A DNA stretch of 38,901 bases from Desulfovirgula sp. (GTDB lineage: Bacteria > Bacillota > Desulfotomaculia > Desulfotomaculales > Desulfocucumaceae): positions 1 through 38,901 of the forward strand of contig DYET01000087.1 in assembly GCA_020725625.1 (NCBI GenBank), in the 5' to 3' direction. A program made the translations under genes and the position numbers. Under the pieces are notes generated by a model. It searched no databases and had not been told where the DNA came from. It saw only the letters and a program-made list of their open reading frames with translations. Positions within the stretch are counted from its first letter, which is position 1. Every line of letters starts with the position of its first letter. Positions 33,636 through 38,901 of the stretch are shown piece by piece.

Positions 33636-33672
33636 TCTCTCCTGTCTCCTGTATTCTGTCTCCTGTCTCCTG
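33636..33672. repeat. Dispersed CTCCTGT-type repeat, copy 3
   Basis: The longest copy, consisting of CTCCTGT and GTATTCTGTC units. It abuts the stop codon of the acyl-CoA ligase gene (33673-33675). Confidence 0.65.
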
Positions 33673-35370
33673 CTACAATTTTTTTTCTTTCATCCAATAA
33701 TAGCCCTCCCGGGCCACCCTTTCCTTTTCCTGCTGCTGCAGCTCCTTCCACTGTATTTTGCCGGTGCCGCTCTTGGGAAGCTGGGTCACGAACTCAACGA
33801 TGCGCGGGTACCTGTAGGCCGCCATGTTTTCCCTGGCCCAGCTGATGATGTCCTCCTCGGTCACCTTGCCCCGGTACTCATCCCGCAGGATAATAAAGGC
33901 CTTGACATTTTCCACCCGGACCGGGTCGGGAGTCCCCACCACACAGACCTCGGATATGGCGGGGTGGCGGTAGAGGACGCTTTCCACTTCGGTGGGCCAC
34001 ACCTTGAACCCGGCGGCGTTGATCATCCGCTTGCTCCGGTCGACGATGTAGAAATAGCCCTCTTCGTCCATTTTGCAGATATCCCCGGTGCGCAGAAACC
34101 TCTTGCCGTCCTTGAAGATGAAGGATTCTTCGTTGTCCCTGGGCCGGTTCCAGTATCCCTTCATCACCTCGGGGCCGCTTACAATCAATTCTCCCTCCCT
34201 GCCCGGGGGAAGTTCCTGGCCGGTCTCCAGGTCGATTATCCTGGCGTCCACTCCGAAGTCGGGTATGCCGATGCACCGCAGCTTCGGCCTGTCCGGCGGG
34301 TTGAAGTGGGTCTGGGAAATGGTTTCGGTCATCCCGTAACCCTCCAGGTATTTCAGGCCGGTAACTTCGAACAGCTTCTGGGCCACCGCCTCGGGCATGG
34401 GCGCCCCGCCTCCCCCGATGATTGCCAGGGAGCTCAGGTCACGCCCGGCTATGTTCGGGTGGTTCAGCAGGTCCACCACCATGGTGGTGATGTTGGTCCA
34501 AACCGTGCAGCGGTATTTTTCAATGGCCGTGATGGCCGCCTCGCGGTCCCAGCGGGTAAGCAGCACAATGGTGCCCCCGGCGTAAACAGGGGCCAGGAAG
34601 CTGTGGATCAGGCCGGTGACGTGAAACAGCGGCAGGGTGGCCAGCACCATGCTGTTGGCCAGCAGGCTGTGCCAGACCGCCGAGCTCACCGTGTTGGAGA
34701 TGATGGTGGCGTGGGTGTGCATGCAGCCCTTGGGTATGCCGGTGGAACCCGAGGTGTAGGGGAGCATGGCCAGGTCGTCGGGGCCGGTTTCCACAGCGGG
34801 AGGGGCAGGGTCGTTATCCCTAAGCGTGTCCAGCCAGCGGCGGGGCGTGCCGGAAATCTCCCCCCGGGACATCATGGCTGTAGGGACGCTCATTTCCGGT
34901 TCCACCGGAAGGTAATCGTCGTACTCTCCTACGATTATCTCCCGCAGGCCGGTTTCCCCGCGAGCGCCCAGGGCCTTCCCGTACAGGTCCGAGGTGGTGA
35001 TCAGGACGGCGGTTCCGCTGTCTTCCAGCAATACCTTTAATTCCCCGCTGGTCAGCATTGGGTTGATGGGAACCACCACGGCGTTAGCCCTCATAATGCC
35101 GAAGTAGCCGATGATGAAGTGCGGAGTGTTTTGCAGGAAAAGGGCCACCCGGTCGCCTTTTTTCACCCCCATCCGGTGCAGGGCCGCAGACAGTCTCTCC
35201 ACCGAGTCCCACAGGTCCCGGTAGCTGATTCGTGTGCCGTAGTAAATCAAGGCCGGCTTGTCGGGGTAGCGGCGGGCCGACGTCTCCAGAAACTCGTACA
35301 GGGGCACCCGGGGGTAAACTAGTTCGCGGGGCAACCTGGGCGGCCAGAATTTGAAGTGAGCGGTGTTCAT
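33673..35370 (-). CDS. AMP-forming acyl-CoA synthetase
   Basis: The enzyme activates a carboxylic acid to its acyl-CoA with ATP, via an acyl-adenylate. The 565-residue product has the phosphate loop YTSGSTGIPKGCMHTH, EGYGMTETISQTHF, the RTGDICKMDEEGYFYIVDRSKRMINAAGFKVWPTEVE hinge region, and the C-terminal lysine in LPKSGTGKIQWKEL. It belongs to the long- or medium-chain fatty-acid ligase group; the acid is not fixed by sequence. The ATG has AGGAGG eight bases upstream. It follows a phosphotriesterase-family gene after 14 bases, suggesting linked catabolic use. Confidence 0.93.
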   Translation of the reverse strand: MNTAHFKFWPPRLPRELVYPRVPLYEFLETSARRYPDKPALIYYGTRISYRDLWDSVERLSAALHRMGVKKGDRVALFLQNTPHFIIGYFGIMRANAVVVPINPMLTSGELKVLLEDSGTAVLITTSDLYGKALGARGETGLREIIVGEYDDYLPVEPEMSVPTAMMSRGEISGTPRRWLDTLRDNDPAPPAVETGPDDLAMLPYTSGSTGIPKGCMHTHATIISNTVSSAVWHSLLANSMVLATLPLFHVTGLIHSFLAPVYAGGTIVLLTRWDREAAITAIEKYRCTVWTNITTMVVDLLNHPNIAGRDLSSLAIIGGGGAPMPEAVAQKLFEVTGLKYLEGYGMTETISQTHFNPPDRPKLRCIGIPDFGVDARIIDLETGQELPPGREGELIVSGPEVMKGYWNRPRDNEESFIFKDGKRFLRTGDICKMDEEGYFYIVDRSKRMINAAGFKVWPTEVESVLYRHPAISEVCVVGTPDPVRVENVKAFIILRDEYRGKVTEEDIISWARENMAAYRYPRIVEFVTQLPKSGTGKIQWKELQQQEKERVAREGYYWMKEKKL

Positions 35371-35384
35371 GTCAAGTTCCTCCT

Positions 35385-36341
35385 TTATTCCTCTCCCGCA
35401 AACAGGCGGCGCGGGTTGTCCACCAGGACGGTGTTGATCTGTTCACCGGTGATTCCGGCTTTCTTCAGGGCCGGGATTATGTTTTTGAAGATGTGGGTCA
35501 AATTCCAGTTGGCCGACGGCGGAAGGGACGATCCGGGCAAGGCGAAATCCCGTCCCAGCCAGTTCATGACGAAGTCGTGGGAGATCAGTATCTTATTTCC
35601 GTAGCCCAGCTTGAATAGAGCGGCAAAAGTTTCCGTGCGCTTTGCGTCCGGGAGTATGATGTCCAGCCCGAATCTGTCGAAGGCCAGGTACGGCCCCTTT
35701 TTCAAAACTTCTTTATGATACGGTATGCTGGCGCTGCCGCACATGTGGCCGATGACCAGCTTTCCGGCAGCGGCCCCTTTTCCGATCAGGAAATCGGCCT
35801 GCTGCGGCCCCATGGTGCCGGCCTCGGTGTGGGTGATGACGGGAACCCCGGTTTCTTTCTGGGCCATGGCGGCGGCTTCCAGGACGGTTTCTTCGCAGGG
35901 GGAAATCCGGTCCCTGCCCGTACCCACCTTGATAACCCCGGCCTTGATTCCGGATCCGCCTATTCCCAAGGTAATTTCCCTGACAAAGGCCTCGAAAGTC
36001 TCGTTCAGTCCAGGCTTGAGGCCGGCGGAATGACTGGTCTCCTTGAAGATCCCGGTGGCGCAGATGATGTTTAACCCGGTTTCTTCGGCCACCATTTTGT
36101 ACAAGTCGGGGTCTCTGCCGCAGTCGCCGGGGGTGGCGTCCACGATGGTCTTTAAACCGTATTCCCGGGCTTCCCGGATCATTTGAACGCATCTGCCGGC
36201 ATATTTTTCCCGGTCATAGAGAGGAGCAGCGGTGTGATGCTGCCAACCGGGATAGCCGAACACGAGGTGCTCGTGGATCAGGGTTATCCCCATTTCATCG
36301 GCTGAAATGGGGCCGGTTACCGAATTAATCGGCCGCTGCAT
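35385..36341 (-). CDS. Phosphotriesterase family hydrolase
   Basis: The 318-residue product shows the amidohydrolase/phosphotriesterase metal ligands: H23 and H25 (LIHEHLVF), the carboxylated-lysine candidate K138 (GVIKVGT), H171 (VITHTEAG), H199 (VIGHMCG) and D256 (ISHD). These enzymes hydrolyse phosphotriesters or lactones, or have unknown substrates; many natural members are lactonases. GGGGG lies eight bases before the ATG. It sits 14 bases before an acyl-CoA ligase gene, so a pathway in which an ester or lactone is opened and the acid activated is plausible but unproved. Confidence 0.9.
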   Translation of the reverse strand: MQRPINSVTGPISADEMGITLIHEHLVFGYPGWQHHTAAPLYDREKYAGRCVQMIREAREYGLKTIVDATPGDCGRDPDLYKMVAEETGLNIICATGIFKETSHSAGLKPGLNETFEAFVREITLGIGGSGIKAGVIKVGTGRDRISPCEETVLEAAAMAQKETGVPVITHTEAGTMGPQQADFLIGKGAAAGKLVIGHMCGSASIPYHKEVLKKGPYLAFDRFGLDIILPDAKRTETFAALFKLGYGNKILISHDFVMNWLGRDFALPGSSLPPSANWNLTHIFKNIIPALKKAGITGEQINTVLVDNPRRLFAGEE

Positions 36342-36675
36342 GAAGAAATGCCCCCTTTTTTACAGCCTGGAGAAAACTGCCCTCCCCAAAGGCCTATTTT
36401 TGCCTAAGAATCAACCTCCTATGAAAATATTTAGACTTTTTTGACAACGGACTGCTGCCTGGCTTTTGTGCATGTTATTGCAATTTCAGTACCCGCAGGG
36501 CCGGGCCTTAAGTCATGTTTTTCAGCAGCCCCGCAGGGAGTGCGATGTTTTTATTTTTAACATCAGGACCTTGGCGTGTTCCATTTTAAAATACCGGCCG
36601 GAGCGCCGGAAAGCAAAAAGGGCCGCGTCTTACCGCGGCCCGTGGCCCGCGGCCCTTGGACTGGGGCCTTTTCCT
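36342..36675. other. 334-base gap holding a terminator only
   Basis: No gene is seen. It contains the terminator of the lipoprotein gene (36616-36641) and, nearer the hydrolase, an AT-rich patch at 36411-36445 that may hold the promoter, although I could not place clear -35 and -10 boxes. Confidence 0.6.
36616..36641 (-). terminator. Intrinsic terminator after the lipoprotein gene
   Basis: A perfect 8-pair GC-only stem (36620-36627 with 36634-36641), loop of six, is followed on the minus strand by a run of U (36615-36619) and a further short T-tract. Confidence 0.88.
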
Positions 36676-37494
36676 CTATTTTATGACCACCGGAACCCGG
36701 GCCAGCACCCTTTCATCACCGCCGCCAGCGGAGATCAGGGATATTTCCCCGGGCACCGGCATTTCCGGGGGGCCGTAGGTTATTTCCAGGTTGAAGGCCC
36801 CGGTTTCCGGGGCCGGGTTGAGAATTGCCTCCCTGACAATCTGTCCTCCCGGGGTTGAAATGCGCACCCTCAGCTGTCCCTGGGCCCTGGCGGTTCCCCG
36901 GACCGTTACCGGGCTTGTAATTTCCTGACCGGGAGAAGGAAGTTCTATTTTGACCCCGGCCGGGGCGCCCTGTCCGGCCGGCGGGTTCACCGGAGGAGCC
37001 GCCGGGCGCTTTGCGGCCCCGGGTGCCTGACCGGCGGTCTCAAGCCCGGTGACGGTAAATCCGATCCCTTTCGGGATGCCGTTCACCTCGGCCCTGACCA
37101 CCGTTATGACGGGTTCGCCGCCGTCCCGGGGAGCCTTCCTTCCGGAGTAGGCCAGCGTCACGTCGATCCAGGTGAATCCCGGTTCCGGCAGCCGCTGCAA
37201 TACGTCGTCCACCTCCAGGTCGTAATTCCTGGTTCTGTCTCCCTGGCTGATGATCAGGTAGGTCTTGCCTCCCGAATGGGCCCAGGTGGCGGCGTCCCTG
37301 TTCTCCACCGTCTTGGCGATGTCCCTGACCACCTTTGGGGCGGCCTTCAGGTCGATCGTGTCAAAGGCCACCCTGCTCACCTCGGGCACGATAAACGTTC
37401 TTTCCCGGGGCTGTTCCGGCTTCCTGGCCGCCGGGCAGCCCAAAAGCCCGGCCGCCGCCAGTGCAACGATCATGACGGCGATAATTCTTGTCAA
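36676..37494 (-). CDS. Lipoprotein with PrcB-like and Gmad2-like domains
   Basis: The 272-residue product has a signal peptide with a lipobox (AAAGLLGC, cysteine 20), so it is probably anchored outside the membrane. The first domain (about 30-150; GGKTYLIISQGDRTRNYDLEVDDVLQRL and VTLAYSGRK) resembles the C-terminal domain of protease-complex protein PrcB. After a proline-rich linker, the second (about 185-272; LPSPGQEITSPVTVRGTARAQGQLRVRI) matches the Gmad2 immunoglobulin-like domain of spore-germination proteins. Domain calls are by eye. TTG 37494 has GGGGG eight bases upstream. A role in the spore or cell surface is inference. Confidence 0.8.
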   Translation of the reverse strand: MTRIIAVMIVALAAAGLLGCPAARKPEQPRERTFIVPEVSRVAFDTIDLKAAPKVVRDIAKTVENRDAATWAHSGGKTYLIISQGDRTRNYDLEVDDVLQRLPEPGFTWIDVTLAYSGRKAPRDGGEPVITVVRAEVNGIPKGIGFTVTGLETAGQAPGAAKRPAAPPVNPPAGQGAPAGVKIELPSPGQEITSPVTVRGTARAQGQLRVRISTPGGQIVREAILNPAPETGAFNLEITYGPPEMPVPGEISLISAGGGDERVLARVPVVIK

Positions 37495-37575
37495 GGTAAA
37501 AACCCCCGTTATCAGGCAGTAATTTGTATCTTATTCTGCCAAAAAAGGGGGCTGTTGATGCGCATTAAAAAACGG

Positions 37576-38559
37576 TTATATCTTCATGGCCTCCCGGACC
37601 ATCTTCATGGTCTCCGCGGCCTCCCGGCGGGCCCTTGCCGCTCCGTCGGCCAGGACTTCCCGGACGTACCCCCGGCGGGAGACGATTTCCCTTCTTCTTT
37701 CTCTAAGCGGCGAAAGCACCCTTTCCAGGCTGGCGGCCATGATCTTCTTGCAGGCCACGCAGCCGATCTCGCCCCGGCGGCACTGCTCTTCGATCCCCGC
37801 CAGTTCGTCCGGGCTGTAAAGCGAGTGGTACTTGTGGACCACGCAAACCTCCGGGTGGCCGGGGTCATTTTTCCTGATCCTGGCCGGGTCGGTGATCATG
37901 GCGTTAACCTTTTTTTTCAGTTCCTCCTGTTCGGCGAATATGCCGATGTCGTTGGCGTAGCTCTTGCTCATCTTCCGGTTGTCAACTCCCGGCAGAAGGC
38001 TGACCCTGGAGAGCAGGGCCCGGGGCTCCGGGAAGACCGGGGAGTACATGTGGTTGAAGCGGCGGGCCACCTCCCGGGTAAGCTCCAGGTGGGGCAGCTG
38101 GTCCTCGCCCACAGGCACCGCGTTGGCCCTGTATATCAGTATGTCTGCGGCCTGCAGCAGGGGATAGCCGAGAAATCCGTACATCATAATGTCCTTGCCC
38201 TGGTCCCGGAACTGCTGAACCTGATCCTTGTATGTGGGGACCCTCTCCAGCCAACTCAGGGGGGTAATCATGGAAAAGATCAGGTGCAGCTCGGCGTGCT
38301 CCTTTACGTCGGACTGGGTGAAGATGACGCTCTTTTCCGGGTCCAGTCCCACCGCCAGCCAGTCGGTGACCATTTCCACGGTATTTTCCTTTATTCCGGC
38401 GGTCTCCTCAAAGGACGTGGTCAGGGCGTGCCAGTCGGCCGAGAAAAAGAAGCAGCTGTATTCTTCCTGCAGACTTTTCCAGTTTTCCAGCACGCTCAGG
38501 TGTCCGATGTGGAGGCGGCCGGTGGGCCTCATTCCGCTGAGTATTCTGCCTTTGGTCAT
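37576..38559 (-). CDS. trpS: Tryptophanyl-tRNA synthetase
   Basis: TrpS charges tRNA-Trp with tryptophan. The class I signatures are seen as HIGH at residues 17-20 and KMSKS at 196-200; GEDQLPHLELTREVARRFN is typical. The 327-residue length is normal. CVAC (near 268) is a cysteine pair that some TrpS proteins carry. GGGAG precedes the ATG with six bases between. It follows an M50 protease gene after a copy of the CTCCTGT repeat, and there is no T-box in the 28-base gap, although many Firmicutes control trpS by one. If TRAP attenuation acts on trp, trpS may not be regulated in parallel. Confidence 0.98.
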   Translation of the reverse strand: MTKGRILSGMRPTGRLHIGHLSVLENWKSLQEEYSCFFFSADWHALTTSFEETAGIKENTVEMVTDWLAVGLDPEKSVIFTQSDVKEHAELHLIFSMITPLSWLERVPTYKDQVQQFRDQGKDIMMYGFLGYPLLQAADILIYRANAVPVGEDQLPHLELTREVARRFNHMYSPVFPEPRALLSRVSLLPGVDNRKMSKSYANDIGIFAEQEELKKKVNAMITDPARIRKNDPGHPEVCVVHKYHSLYSPDELAGIEEQCRRGEIGCVACKKIMAASLERVLSPLRERRREIVSRRGYVREVLADGAARARREAAETMKMVREAMKI

Positions 38560-38565
38560 GTTGTT

Positions 38566-38587
38566 CTCCCTTCTGTCTCCTGTATTC
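38566..38587. repeat. Dispersed CTCCTGT-type repeat, copy 4
   Basis: A short copy of the repeat, touching the stop codon of the M50 protease gene (38588-38590), with the same orientation as the copy at 33636-33672. Confidence 0.55.
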
Positions 38588-38901
38588 TTAAAATATCGCG
38601 TTCATGGTCCTGGCCACCCAGGTAAGGAATCCGTACAGGGGGACTATGAATATGCTCAGTATCCTGCCGATGATCCCGGTAAACAGGAGCAGTATCAGTA
38701 TAATGGTGCCGTACGCCTCAATCCTGTACAGCCACTCGCTGCTGCCGGGGAGTATGCCGGCCAGTATTTTGGAACCGTCCAGGGGGGGGACCGGCAGCAG
38801 GTTGAATACCGCCAGGATGACATTTATTCTGATTAATTCCTGGGTGACGGGGCCGGCGTAGGGCACGTTCCAGAGGAAGGCCCCCAGCAGGGCGGCGGCA
38901 G
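38588..38901 (-). CDS. Site-2 protease family protein (M50), partial
   Basis: Only the C-terminal 104 residues are in the window; the gene continues past the right edge. It includes AAALLGAFLWNVPYAGPVTQE, NVILAVFNLLPVPPLDGSKILAG with the third metal ligand (aspartate of LDG), and further membrane helices. This matches small intramembrane zinc proteases of the YwhC/FtsRIP-like type. A GTG inside at 38866 is not needed as a start because the frame is open to the edge. It probably forms a transcript with trpS. Confidence 0.92.
   Translation of the reverse strand, partial: AAALLGAFLWNVPYAGPVTQELIRINVILAVFNLLPVPPLDGSKILAGILPGSSEWLYRIEAYGTIILILLLFTGIIGRILSIFIVPLYGFLTWVARTMNAIF

Noticed and set aside
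1-38901. CRISPR arrays, tRNA or rRNA genes, transposases, phage genes
   Set aside because: I saw no regularly spaced repeats, tRNA cloverleaf signatures, rRNA segments or mobile-element proteins.

Overview
The window looks like chromosomal core sequence from a spore-forming, GC-rich member of the Firmicutes of the Desulfotomaculum/Pelotomaculum type. This is inferred from gene content and order, not from a database search. The indicators are spore genes (spoIVA, spoIIP, spmA, spmB, a ytfJ/gerW homologue, a YIEGIA protein), an IspH-ribosomal protein S1 fusion, frequent TTG and GTG starts behind strong GGAGG-type Shine-Dalgarno sites, and the order DUF512-der-plsY-gpsA near spoIVA. Every protein gene is on the minus strand, so transcription runs from high to low coordinates. 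The one clear plus-strand element is a structured RNA at the left edge.

Layout from left to right: (1) 1-309, a highly structured, probably non-coding RNA with a pseudoknot, GNRA-capped hairpins and a UUCG-capped terminator. (2) 320-11351, spoIVA and a gamma-carbonic-anhydrase-like gene, then a tightly packed set that reads DUF1614, spoIIP, YIEGIA, a small YIEGIA partner, two DUF3189 paralogues, a DUF512 radical-SAM protein, der, plsY and gpsA. (3) 11682-15118, the ispH-rpsA fusion, plsC and cmk. (4) 15339-18863, the aromatic genes aroF, tyrA and aroA. (5) 19177-25809, a complete trpEGDCFBA operon. (6) 25824-25975, the trp promoter and leader. (7) 25987-26928, aroH and a HutP-family gene with its own promoter. 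(8) 26954-29016, three small unknown genes and rluB. (9) 29364-33426, spmA-spmB, a GidA-like FAD protein with an unusual cysteine cluster, and ytfI-ytfJ. (10) 33673-38901, an acyl-CoA ligase paired with a phosphotriesterase-family hydrolase, a lipoprotein, trpS and a partial M50 protease.

Regions 4 to 7 form an aromatic amino-acid supercluster: aroF makes DAHP, aroA makes EPSP, aroH and tyrA pull chorismate toward prephenate and tyrosine, and trpEGDCFBA converts chorismate to tryptophan.

The most interesting signal is the trp leader. Behind a near-consensus promoter (TTGACA, 17 bases, TATATT) lie eleven regularly spaced triplets, nine of them exact (G/U)AG. They run into an antiterminator that excludes an intrinsic terminator just before trpE. 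This is the architecture of TRAP attenuation. No TRAP (mtrB) gene is visible, but a gene for a HutP-family protein, from a family whose studied member binds NAG triplets, lies directly upstream. The second signal is the structured RNA at 1-309. Two dispersed intergenic repeat types and several intrinsic terminators complete the picture.
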